Shown: piece by piece, positions 42,358 to 50,351 of the stretch
Layout: every line of letters begins with the position of its first letter
How positions within the stretch are numbered: the first letter of the stretch is position 1
Program-made: the position numbers and the translations under genes
The notes under the pieces: generated by a model
Seen by the model: the letters and a program-made list of their open reading frames with translations, nothing else
Database searches by the model: none
Told to the model about the DNA's origin: nothing
Assembly: GCA_965209045.1 (NCBI GenBank)
Contig: CBDBPW010000003.1
Span: forward strand, 558,001-622,000
Length of the DNA stretch: 64,000 nt
Source of the DNA: JAJEFO01 sp965209045
Lineage (GTDB): Bacteria > Pseudomonadota > Alphaproteobacteria > Rhodobacterales > Rhodobacteraceae
Reading direction: 5' to 3'

Positions 42358-43365
42358 TCAAAGACCTTCCAGCGCTTGCTTTTCCCATGCAAGGGCGTGG
42401 TTGGCCGCCTCGAGCATGCTCTCAACAGGTCCGACCACCTCGTCATATTCGTCGGCCGTGTAACCGTTCATGACGAAGCCCAGGTCCATGACCTTCTGAC
42501 GGACATCATCGCGCTGCATCGCTGCCCATTGCGCGTCGCGAAGCTCTTGCACGACGTCTGCCGGCGTGCCTGCCTTGACCAGCCACCACGTCCAACCCAC
42601 AGAGCCGAGCCCCTTCAACGGGTAGTCCGGCATATAGTTATGGATCAGCGGGGCGCCGCCGTACCAGGTCTGTGCGTCGTTCGCGTCCGTCACAACCGCC
42701 TCGACCCGAAGGTGCGTCTCGTTCGCCTTGTAAGCGCCCGGCGTTGTGACCGCCCAGTCGAGGATGCCGCCTCGGAGATCCTTGATCCCGTCAGCAATTG
42801 CCGAATACGGGATGTGGCGGCTCTTGGTATCGTTGTGCTGCATGACCATGGCTGCAACCATGTGTGGCAGAGCGACGTCGGGACCGGCGGAGTAACGCGT
42901 CTTCCCCGGGTTCGCCCTAAGGTACTCGATCAACGACGGCAGGTCGGACCATCGATCCTCGTCGGCCCGCGAAACGATCGCGAAGGCGTTCGAAACCGCG
43001 AAATGCAGCGGGATGAAGTCCTTGTAAGTGTGATCAGCGTTCCCATTCATCGGCGCAATCACGAGTGGCGCTAGGTAACCGTCGATGGTCGTATAGCCGT
43101 CCGCGGGCTCCGCCAGAGCGGACTTGAACGCGTTCATGCCGCTGGCCCCGGTTCTCGAGACCGTATTGACCTTCCCGCCTAGTTCCTCGCCCATTGCCGT
43201 GGCGATCATCTGGCTCGCCGCGAATGTCGGACTGCTTGTTCCCCATGGGAAGACATGCGTGATCGGACGCGATGGAAAATCGTCGGCTGCCATCGCCAAG
43301 CCGCCGGAAACGGCAAGGGCGCCTGCTGCCGCCGTCCGGATGAGATGCGTTGTCAGGCTGAGCAT
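42358..43365 (-). CDS. tctC: TTT transporter solute-binding protein (TctC)
   Basis: A 335-residue periplasmic protein with signal peptide hydrophobic at residues about 8-25, cut near LAMAADDFP. The mature start PSRPITHVFPWGTSSPTFAA corresponds to the TctC/Bug start (PxRPIxxVVPxxxGG). AAAGGAG lies eight bases before ATG 43365. First structural gene of the LysR-controlled operon; an inverted repeat at 43471-43496 lies upstream. Confidence 0.9.
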   Translation of the reverse strand: MLSLTTHLIRTAAAGALAVSGGLAMAADDFPSRPITHVFPWGTSSPTFAASQMIATAMGEELGGKVNTVSRTGASGMNAFKSALAEPADGYTTIDGYLAPLVIAPMNGNADHTYKDFIPLHFAVSNAFAIVSRADEDRWSDLPSLIEYLRANPGKTRYSAGPDVALPHMVAAMVMQHNDTKSRHIPYSAIADGIKDLRGGILDWAVTTPGAYKANETHLRVEAVVTDANDAQTWYGGAPLIHNYMPDYPLKGLGSVGWTWWLVKAGTPADVVQELRDAQWAAMQRDDVRQKVMDLGFVMNGYTADEYDEVVGPVESMLEAANHALAWEKQALEGL

Positions 43366-43470
43366 CAGTTCCTACTCCTTTGCTGTCAATTGCGCCCTCA
43401 TCTACTTGTTTGCGGGCGCGGCTTGCAGCTGCTAGGAAGTTGCAGCCAAGACATAAACACAAGTTCTATT

Positions 43471-43496
43471 AATTCATAATGTGACAACTTTGAATT
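43471..43496. promoter_or_regulatory. Interrupted palindrome, candidate LysR site before tctC
   Basis: AATTCA and TGAATT are perfect inverted copies separated by 14 bases, in an AT-rich patch about 105-130 bases before the tctC start. This size and position fit a LysR-type recognition site (T-N11-A class). The last bases overlap the stop of the LysR gene itself. Confidence 0.4.
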
Positions 43497-44406
43497 ATAT
43501 GCGGGCTACGTCGAAACGATTGCGACACTCCTGGAGCAAGAACTTGACCGGCTCCAGATACATGGCACTCTCGCGGCACATCATTCCTGTCTTCAGCACC
43601 CCTTTCACATTTTGGATCGGAATGGCCCGGATGCCGAAAGATGCCAGCTCAGCCTCCAGTATGTCTGGTGCGAAAATCAGGTAGGGACCGCCTTGACCGA
43701 TCATCGCAAGCGTCTCGAAATTCTCCACTTGGACGAACAGACCACGATACACGATGCCCGCCGCCTCAGCATATTCCCGAATGATCCCGGCCACATCGTC
43801 CTGATGCGTGAAGCCAATCCAGTCGTATTCTTCGAGCCGGGCGAAGTCGCCTGATGCCGCATCGTGTATGGGATGACCCTCCTGGGCGAAAAACCGGAGC
43901 GTCAGGTCCCGCACCTCGGAAAACACCAGCGGGCCCTCGGCGCCTCTGGTGGCATCGCCACCGAAGTAAATGTCGATCTTGCCCTCTTCAATCAAGTGCC
44001 GGAAATGCGAGCCGGAGCCTGTTTCGACCGAAAGCGCGATCTTCGGATAGCGATGGCAGAAAGCCGGCAGCAGCCTTGGCAGGAAGCGCTGACTCCAGAC
44101 GGGCCCCACGCCAATGCGAAGGGTCCCGGTCTCGAATCCGGATAGGGCTGAGATTTCCCAAGTGGTATATTCCAGTTCGCGGTCAAGAATGTTCGCCCGC
44201 CGCCTAAGTGTGTCACCGAACTGGGTCGGCTCGACGCCACCCTGCTGCCGCTCGAACAGGATCACGCCAAGATGCTCCTCGAGTTGCTTCAGGCTCTTGG
44301 AAAGGGCGGGCTGCGTCAGACCGAGCACGTCCGCAGCTGCGCGAATGCTGCCGCTGTCATAGATCTGGACGAAGTGCACCAGGTGTCTGGATAGCAATCC
44401 CCTCAT
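43495..44406 (-). CDS. LysR-family transcriptional regulator
   Basis: A 303-residue LysR protein. The N-terminal winged HTH reads HFVQIYDSGSIRAAADVLGL, then TQPALSKSLKQLEEHLGVIL, and the periplasmic-binding-protein-like effector domain starts near residue 92 (GTLRIGVGPVWSQRFLPRLL). It is transcribed in the same direction as tctCBA-sulfatase and sits 129 bases upstream of tctC, so it probably controls that operon in response to the imported compound or its product. Confidence 0.92.
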   Translation of the reverse strand: MRGLLSRHLVHFVQIYDSGSIRAAADVLGLTQPALSKSLKQLEEHLGVILFERQQGGVEPTQFGDTLRRRANILDRELEYTTWEISALSGFETGTLRIGVGPVWSQRFLPRLLPAFCHRYPKIALSVETGSGSHFRHLIEEGKIDIYFGGDATRGAEGPLVFSEVRDLTLRFFAQEGHPIHDAASGDFARLEEYDWIGFTHQDDVAGIIREYAEAAGIVYRGLFVQVENFETLAMIGQGGPYLIFAPDILEAELASFGIRAIPIQNVKGVLKTGMMCRESAMYLEPVKFLLQECRNRFDVARI

Positions 44407-45135
44407 GGCAGATCATCCCGCTCTTGCTCTTTCCGCCGATGGTCACGAACAGGTTGTCCTCCGTCAAGACGCGCGCAAGCGTCCCGGGAAGCGTGAGTGG
44501 CACGTCAACCGATGACCCCACGATCAAAGACAGCGTCTGGTCTCTCCACGGGATCTCATACAGCGAAACTGCGCATCTTCCCAGTCTCCGGCTTCAGTCA
44601 AGATGAAGTCGGTGACATCTGAGTGTCCAGCCCATGCCTCTTCGATGGGAGCCACGAGACACAGTTACCGATGGTCAGTGGAGTTGGGCCGGATTTGAGC
44701 GATTGGAGAAACCGGGGACACATGCACCGACGGACGCCTGATCCCAGACGGCTGAATGAACCGTGTGCTCAACATAGCCGATGAGGTGCTCAAGCATGCG
44801 CCCGACGGCGTGCTTGTGGTTGAAGAGCATAATCGTTCGCGTGGACGCCTCGTGCGATGCCGCGTGCCGGCCGGAGGAGCAGACCTGACGGGCGGTCTTG
44901 CTAAGCATATGAGCCCCTTTTTTTCATGCGGATTTCCGGACATTGCCTGTCAATGCCTGATTTAAGAGGCCCCTCTATGTATTTGATAGTAAAAAAGTTC
45001 GTGTCATATTCTTGCGAAGTCGTCGGAGCGATTCACTCAAGGGGGTTCGTGAAGCATCATTCCCGACAAGGGTCGCTATCCCAATTCAGGAATTGGTCCA
45101 TAATTTAACATAATGCGCCTTATGCGCCTTTCGGG
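44407..45135. other. Low-gene region between lysR and phoB with decayed frames
   Basis: On the minus strand, 44430-44660 carries two protein-like pieces in different frames: APIEEAWAGHSDVTDFILTE, then after a frame change SLYEIPWRDQTLSLIVGSSV and ARVLTEDNLFVTIGGKSKSG. This looks like one gene broken by a frameshift, family not recognised. A short minus-strand frame at 44675-44908 is listed separately. Near 45081-45096 the palindrome CCAATTC-AG-GAATTGG lies about 40 bases beyond the phoB stop. Confidence 0.45.
44675..44908 (-). CDS. Possible 77-residue hypothetical protein
   Basis: An open frame beginning MLSKTARQVCSSGRHAASHE with AGGGG five bases before the ATG and an A-rich run ahead of it. 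It is rich in His and Ser and has no recognised family. Support is only the ribosome site and the frame, so it may be spurious. Confidence 0.25.
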   Translation of the reverse strand: MLSKTARQVCSSGRHAASHEASTRTIMLFNHKHAVGRMLEHLIGYVEHTVHSAVWDQASVGACVPGFSNRSNPAQLH

Positions 45136-45825
45136 TCAGCCCAGGGCATAGCCCGCGCTGCGCACGGTGCGAACCGGATTGCTCCCTCCGTGCTTGCACA
45201 ACGCCTTGCGGAGTCGGCCGATGTGGACATCGACCGTACGCGTGTCCACGTAGATGTCCCGGCCCCAGACCCGGTCGAGCAGTTGCTCCCGCGACCAGAC
45301 CCGTCCCGGCTTGTCCATGAACGTTGCCAGCAGGCGGAACTCGGTTGGGCCGAGCTTGATCGGCCTTTCGTTGCGCGTGACCTTGTGCGTCTCGGAATCA
45401 AGCACGATGTCCTCGAATTGCAGCCGCACGCCCACCGTCGTCGGACGAGTGCGCCGCAACTGCGTCCTGACCCGCGCCATGAGTTCAGCAACGGAATAAG
45501 GCTTGATCACGTAATCGTCGGCGCCAATCTCCAGGCCGCGCACGCGGTCCCCCTCCTCCGACCGTGCCGTCAGCATGATGACGGGGATGTTTCGCGTTTC
45601 GGCACGCGATTTCAGGCGGCGACAGATCTCGATGCCTGAGACCCCTGGAAGCATCCAGTCAAGAATGATCACGTCCGGTGGAGCTTCGTCCACCAGCAGG
45701 AGCGCGTCGTCACCGTTTTCCGCCCCGGCGACGTCAAAGCCTTCCGCCTGGAGATTGTACGCCAGGACCTCGCGCTGGGCAGCCTCGTCTTCGACAACAA
45801 GCACGCATGCCAGATTGGACGGCAT
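45136..45825 (-). CDS. phoB: Phosphate regulon response regulator PhoB
   Basis: A 229-residue OmpR/PhoB-family response regulator. The receiver domain has acidic residues EDEAAQRE, the phosphorylation Asp in VIILDWMLPG and the conserved Lys in DDYVIKPYS. The C-terminal winged helix contains KLGPTEFRLLATFMDKPGRV and VDTRTVDVHIGRLRKAL. It lies three bases downstream of phoU. It should activate phosphate-starvation genes when phosphorylated by PhoR. Confidence 0.95.
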   Translation of the reverse strand: MPSNLACVLVVEDEAAQREVLAYNLQAEGFDVAGAENGDDALLLVDEAPPDVIILDWMLPGVSGIEICRRLKSRAETRNIPVIMLTARSEEGDRVRGLEIGADDYVIKPYSVAELMARVRTQLRRTRPTTVGVRLQFEDIVLDSETHKVTRNERPIKLGPTEFRLLATFMDKPGRVWSREQLLDRVWGRDIYVDTRTVDVHIGRLRKALCKHGGSNPVRTVRSAGYALG

Positions 45826-45828
45826 TTC

Positions 45829-46539
45829 TCAGGCTCCTTCGTTGATGAAGGGAGTCCGATCCCCCTTCGGTCTCGAATCATCGGGAAACTTGCCGGTGGC
45901 CAGGTACACCACCTGCTCCGCGATGTTGGTCACGTGGTCTCCCATCCTCTCCAAGTTCTTGGCGACGAAGTGGAGATGCATGCACGGCGTGATGTTGCGT
46001 GGATCCTCCATCATGTAAGTCAGGAGTTCGCGAAAGATCGAGTTGTAATACCGATCCACGTCTTCGTCGCGCAGGATGATTCGCTCCGCCAGATCGGCAT
46101 CGCGCTGAAGGAATGCGTCCAAGGCGTCCTTGAGCATGAACTGCACTTCTCGCGCAATTCGCTTGATCGACATGTCCGCGTCCGCGACGCGCGGAGATTC
46201 CGCCAGCACGTGCGTTCGCTTGGCGAGGTTTTTCGCGTAGTCGCCACAACGCTCGAGATTGGCGCTGATCCGTATCACTGTCAGCACGGTTCTCAGATCG
46301 CCTGCCGTCGGCGCCCGAAGCGCAATTATGCGGGTCGCTTCATCATTGATCTGTTCCTCAAGTTCATCGATTGCCGCGTCCCCGTCCCTGACCTTCCTGG
46401 ACAATTCGATGTCACGCACTTCGAGCGACCTGGCGCTGTCAAGGATCGCGCTTTCAACCAAGCCACCCATTTTCATCAACATCCCCTGGAGCGCTTCGAG
46501 GTCGCGGTCGAACGCGGAGGCGATGTGCTGCTCGTTCAT
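45829..46539 (-). CDS. phoU: Phosphate signalling protein PhoU
   Basis: A 236-residue all-helical protein with two PhoU repeats. It starts at MNEQHIASAFDRDLEALQGM, has the metal-binding EXXXD-type motifs near NLERCGDYAKNLAKR and NLERMGDHVTNIAEQVVYLA, and ATG 46539 is preceded by AGGAG. It links the Pst transporter to PhoR and represses PHO genes in phosphate excess. In this genome the transporter genes normally adjacent are missing from the locus. Confidence 0.95.
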   Translation of the reverse strand: MNEQHIASAFDRDLEALQGMLMKMGGLVESAILDSARSLEVRDIELSRKVRDGDAAIDELEEQINDEATRIIALRAPTAGDLRTVLTVIRISANLERCGDYAKNLAKRTHVLAESPRVADADMSIKRIAREVQFMLKDALDAFLQRDADLAERIILRDEDVDRYYNSIFRELLTYMMEDPRNITPCMHLHFVAKNLERMGDHVTNIAEQVVYLATGKFPDDSRPKGDRTPFINEGA

Positions 46540-47036
46540 TTCCACGCTCCTATCCAATTCGGCCGATAAGGTCGTCGTCCGTCCGGAAGCATGCAGTCCT
46601 GGCAAGCGTCCTTCCGGTCCCGCCAGTCCGCACGAGTCCGCCGAGATGGCAATGGCAGTCTCCTGCCTTGCCCCGTCTGCCAGCTGATTCAATTGCGTGA
46701 CGATGGCGATCGAAGAGTTCCGCTTCAACTCGTCGGCGGTTTCCGCAATCCGGGCGGCGGGACGTGAATCGACGGCCGGGCACGGTCCGTCCTTCGGCAT
46801 GAAGGGTCTCGACATCGGTCGAGGCAAATGGAGGCAGCCTTGAAGAGCCCGCGACATGAACCTGGTCTCGGGCACAGGCGGTGCTCCATGACGGTGCGAG
46901 ACTCGCCGCTGCAGAGGCGGTCACTTTCGCGTACAATTCAGAGCCTTCCCCTGGTTGACCTGGACCGCACCACACTGCCCTGCGACCGTGATCCAAGAGT
47001 CGCTGTCCGCGCTTCTGCTACATCTCCATAAACGTT
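46540..47036. other. phoR-phoU interval containing the pstB remnant
   Basis: About 500 bases stand where pstSCAB would be expected between phoR and phoU. Apart from the pstB-like remnant at 46651-46797 I see only shadow-like frames. Any phoU-phoB promoter must lie here. Confidence 0.6.
46651..46797 (-). pseudogene. Decayed fragment of pstB (phosphate ABC ATPase)
   Basis: In frame with phoU and upstream of it, the translation reads PKDGPCPAVDSRPAARIAET, then ADELKRNSSIAIVTQLNQLA. This aligns with the Walker B and H-loop region of PstB, typically MDEPCSALDP, TARIEETIDELK and IVIVTHNMQQA. The Walker B Glu has become Gly and the H-loop His has become Gln, and no flanking PstB sequence survives in frame. 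The order phoR, pstB remnant, phoU, phoB is what a deleted pst operon would leave. Confidence 0.65.
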
Positions 47037-48098
47037 TTATGACAATTCATCCGAACTTTCGTGACGCGCGTGCGCCACGTCGCGTGGCAGGACAACCGAA
47101 AAGCGACTGCCCTTGCCCGTCTCGCTTTCGATGCGAAACCGCCCCCGGTGTCGACTGACGATATGCTTCACGATCGCAAGCCCAAGCCCCGTGCCGCCCA
47201 TCGCGCGCGACCGGTGCGAGTCGACCCGGTAGAACCGTTCGGTCAATCGGGGAACGTGAAAGGCGTCGATGCCGGCACCGGTGTCGGACACGACCAGGAG
47301 CGCGGCATCGCGCTGAACCATCGGATGCGCGTCCACCAGTTGCACGGAAACATCTACCGAAGCGCCCGGCCCCGAATGCCTGATTGCGTTCTCGACCAGG
47401 TTCGTTGCCACCTGCGCCAGTTGATCAACATCGCCTGGAACGCTGAAGTCGCATTCAAGGCCGGAAACACTTACGCGCACATCGTGCTCGGCTGCCAGCG
47501 GTCCAAGCGCATTCACGACGGAGCGAACGACGGCGGGGAGCTGGACAGGGTCCGTCGGCTGCAACCGTTCTTCCGCTTCGACCCGGCTCAGGGACAGGAG
47601 GTCGCCAACCAGCCGGTTCATCCGGCGGGCCTCTCGCTCCATTATTCCGAGGAATCTCTCGCGCACCGCCGCGTCGTCACGTGCGGTCCCGCGCAGGGTT
47701 TCGATGAAACCGAGGAGCGCCGTCAACGGCGTCCGGAGCTCGTGACTGACATTTGCCACGAAGTCACGCCGCATCTGCCCCGCATCTTCCATCGCGGTGC
47801 GATCCTCGAAGCAGGCCAGCACGTGCCCTGTGTCGCCAACGGGAGTGCAGGTCGCTTCGAACGCAACGTCACCGCGCTCGTCCGCGGCAAGAAACTGGGC
47901 CGACGTCGTTTCGCTGGCCGCCAATGCCCGTTCCAGCGCATCCAGAAGCGATGGCTGTCGCAATGCGGCAACATAGTGGCGTCCGTTGATCTGGTCCGAG
48001 AAAAGCCGCCGTGCGGCCGCGTTGGATTCCCGGATGCGTCCATTCCGATCGATCAGAAGCCCGGGGATGGGAATCGCTTCGACGACGCTGTCCCACAT
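47037..48098 (-). CDS. phoR: Phosphate regulon sensor kinase PhoR
   Basis: About 353 residues. A PAS domain (VVEAIPIPGLLIDRNGRIRE) comes first, then HisKA with the phospho-accepting His119 (VANVSHELRTPLTALLGF), then HATPase with N-box NLVENAIRHSG, G1 DTGAGID and G2 GGTGLGLAIVKHIVSRH. The start is uncertain; ATG 48098 gives a protein beginning with the PAS domain. The N-terminal membrane helices common in PhoR are not visible upstream, so this one may be soluble or membrane-bound through a partner. Gene order phoR-phoU-phoB supports the name. Confidence 0.9.
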   Translation of the reverse strand: MWDSVVEAIPIPGLLIDRNGRIRESNAAARRLFSDQINGRHYVAALRQPSLLDALERALAASETTSAQFLAADERGDVAFEATCTPVGDTGHVLACFEDRTAMEDAGQMRRDFVANVSHELRTPLTALLGFIETLRGTARDDAAVRERFLGIMEREARRMNRLVGDLLSLSRVEAEERLQPTDPVQLPAVVRSVVNALGPLAAEHDVRVSVSGLECDFSVPGDVDQLAQVATNLVENAIRHSGPGASVDVSVQLVDAHPMVQRDAALLVVSDTGAGIDAFHVPRLTERFYRVDSHRSRAMGGTGLGLAIVKHIVSRHRGRFRIESETGKGSRFSVVLPRDVAHARHESSDELS

Positions 48099-48305
48099 GT
48101 CCACGACCCGCTTGTGCCTTTCCCGTCCTGTTACCCCATGCGGCAGCAGGGTTGAAGCCGCAACCCGGCATGCACTTGCCTTTAGACGGTGCACGACATG
48201 GCCCGCAACGCAGTCATGCCCGCGCGCAGCAGCCTGGATCATTCCGTGCGGCCAGAAAAGTCGCCGGACCGCCGGACAGCAAGGTAGCCGCAATTGCTGA
48301 GGCCG

Positions 48306-48560
48306 TCAGATGCCTGTATGCGAACCCTCGGGCGTCAATTGCTGGATCAACAGAGGTCCGAGAATCACGTAAGATTCTTCCACCAGCAACTCAAAACGCT
48401 CGGTGAGCACCCAAAGATTGTCGGTCGAAAATGCATCGCACTCTTCATGGACAAAGAGTCCCTGCAATCGAGCCGGCATACCTTCGGACGCTTGAGCGGT
48501 GGCAGCAGAGCCAAGGGTCACCGCTGCGACAAGTCCAATCAGGATGACGCCAGTTCGCAC
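48306..48560 (-). CDS. Possible small exported protein
   Basis: An 84-residue frame with a convincing signal peptide, VRTGVILIGLVAAVTLGSAA, cut near TAQASEG. The mature part (RLQGLFVHEECDAFSTDNLW) has one Cys and is acidic. I chose GTG 48560 because GAGGTG lies about ten bases before it; a TTG at 48593 is also possible. No family recognised. The open frame and signal peptide are the only support. Confidence 0.45.
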   Translation of the reverse strand: MRTGVILIGLVAAVTLGSAATAQASEGMPARLQGLFVHEECDAFSTDNLWVLTERFELLVEESYVILGPLLIQQLTPEGSHTGI

Positions 48561-48760
48561 TTGCAGCACCTCAGATTGGCACTTTCCGTTCAAACACGGT
48601 CAGGATTCTCCTCCGAGTGCTTGCCAATTCAAACTCAGCGAAATCAACCGAATAGAAATTGCGGTTCAAGTGCCAGGCAAGCATCCAGTTGCACCTTTGC
48701 CGCACTTGAAGGTCCGTCAAGGCAAAACGCCGGCAAGCACGGGATTCCGATGCTGGACCT

Positions 48761-49294
48761 TCAACCATCCATCACCGCAAGGTCCGCCTGGTATCGCCGC
48801 ATGCGCCGTCGGTACTGCTTGGCGGACGCCCGGATCATTTCGACATGGCGCTCCCCGACCTGGCGCACGACCTTGCCGGGCATGCCAATGACAAGCGATC
48901 CGTCAGGGACCTCCCTGCCTTCGGGGACAAGCGTCCCTGCCCCGATGAGACAGTTCGTGCCGATCACCGCGCCGTTGAGAATCGTCGCGCCCATTCCCAC
49001 CAAGGAATTGTCCCCGATCGTGCATCCGTGAAGCATGGCCTTGTGACCGACGGTGACGTTTGCGCCTATCGAGCAAGGGAAGCCTGGATCGGTATGGATC
49101 ACCGTGCTATCCTGCACGTTTGAACCCTCGCCTATCACGATCGGCTCGCTGTCACCCCGAAGCGTGGTCAAGAACCAGATCGAGCACTTCCGGCCAATCC
49201 GAACGTCGCCAATGACATTCGCATCCGGCGCGATCCAGAAATCGCCGTCGTCCGGCAGGGTCGGTTGGCGGTCGCCCAAGGAATATAGGGTCAA
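48761..49294 (-). CDS. Gamma-carbonic anhydrase-like (YrdA/PaaY family) protein
   Basis: A 177-residue left-handed beta-helix protein with hexapeptide repeats (IGDVRIGRKCSIW, VGMGATILNGAVIG). Three metal-binding histidines are present: His67 (VIHTDPG), His84 and His89 (TVGHKAMLHG). A C-terminal helix follows. Members include active gamma-carbonic anhydrases and acyl-CoA-related proteins such as PaaY and CaiE. Its start overlaps the gmk stop (ATGA at 49291-49294), an operon arrangement that gives no pathway clue. Confidence 0.88.
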   Translation of the reverse strand: MTLYSLGDRQPTLPDDGDFWIAPDANVIGDVRIGRKCSIWFLTTLRGDSEPIVIGEGSNVQDSTVIHTDPGFPCSIGANVTVGHKAMLHGCTIGDNSLVGMGATILNGAVIGTNCLIGAGTLVPEGREVPDGSLVIGMPGKVVRQVGERHVEMIRASAKQYRRRMRRYQADLAVMDG

Positions 49295-49953
49295 TTCCGA
49301 GCCTCGAATTCGGCCTGCAGCCGGCGGACGTGATCTGCAAGTCCCGGTTGCTGCGCGCGTCGAAGACGTTCCGCCATGACAATGTTCCTGAGCCGCTCTT
49401 CCGTCTTGTCGAGATCGTCATTGATCAAGACATAGTCATAGTCGGACCAATGGCTGATTTCGTCCCAGCTGTTCCTCATCCGCTGCGCGATGACATCTGC
49501 GCTGTCCTGTCCACGGCTTTCCAACCTGCTGCGAAGCTCGTCAATGGACGGCGGCAGGAGAAAGATCGACAGGACGAAGCGCGCAAGCTGGGACCGCGCG
49601 ATTTGCTGTGCGCCCTGCCAGTCAATGTCGAAAAGAACGTCGATTCCCGACTCCATTGCCCTCTCCACGGGCCCGCGCGGCGATCCGTAGCGGTTGTTGA
49701 AGACACGCGCGTGTTCCAGCATTTGACCGTCTTCGACCATGCGCTGGAACTCGTCTTCGCTCAGGAAGGAGTAATCCACGCCTTCGGTCTCACCGGGTCT
49801 CGGTTTCCGCGTGGTGGCCGAAACCGAAAACTGGATTTCCGCATCCCACTCAAGCAACCTCCGGGCCAGGGTCGACTTGCCCGCGCCCGACGGCGACGAA
49901 AGAATGACGAGAAGTCCAAGGCGTCTGGATCCTGCATTCCGGGCTTGACGCAT
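49291..49953 (-). CDS. gmk: Guanylate kinase
   Basis: A 220-residue nucleoside monophosphate kinase that phosphorylates GMP to GDP. The P-loop is PSGAGKST at residues 21-28. GMP-binding residues lie in FSVSATTRKPRPGETEGVDY and the LEHARVFNNRYGSPR block, and the lid region follows (SRGQDSADVIAQRM). ATG 49953 agrees with the family N-terminus; the longer upstream frame is shadow-like. Length is normal. Confidence 0.95.
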   Translation of the reverse strand: MRQARNAGSRRLGLLVILSSPSGAGKSTLARRLLEWDAEIQFSVSATTRKPRPGETEGVDYSFLSEDEFQRMVEDGQMLEHARVFNNRYGSPRGPVERAMESGIDVLFDIDWQGAQQIARSQLARFVLSIFLLPPSIDELRSRLESRGQDSADVIAQRMRNSWDEISHWSDYDYVLINDDLDKTEERLRNIVMAERLRRAQQPGLADHVRRLQAEFEARN

Positions 49954-50351
49954 GTCAGGCCACTCTCGATTCTGCGCCAGGTCCGTCCAACGAATGTCTT
50001 GATGTCGAAAGGGTCGCCCAGGCGCCGCTCTGTACGGTCGCTGCCGCATTGGCGCCCCGATCCGGCGCATGACCGCAGCCGGGACGGCCATGCTTCCAGG
50101 CAGGCAACGAGCGCTGCACCGTCTCCTTGCACCTGGGGAATTTGCGACGCAGCCTTCCTGGCTCGACCGTGGCGGCGGGCCTGCCCGCCTCGCCTGCGTT
50201 GCGGACCGACATCGGTTCGGGAGACGCCCGTTCGATGCCACGCAGGCACCCGCGGCACGGAATCCGGGGAGCGGTCCGCCATCGACGACCTCCAAGGCGA
50301 TTGCCTCCCGCCCGCGATCCACGGCATCTCGCACGCACGCTGCCGAAACCC
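49954..50351. other. Intergenic region between DAHP synthase and gmk
   Basis: About 400 bases with only Arg-rich shadow frames on both strands. It probably contains the gmk promoter. I see no strong hairpin or repeat. Confidence 0.4.
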
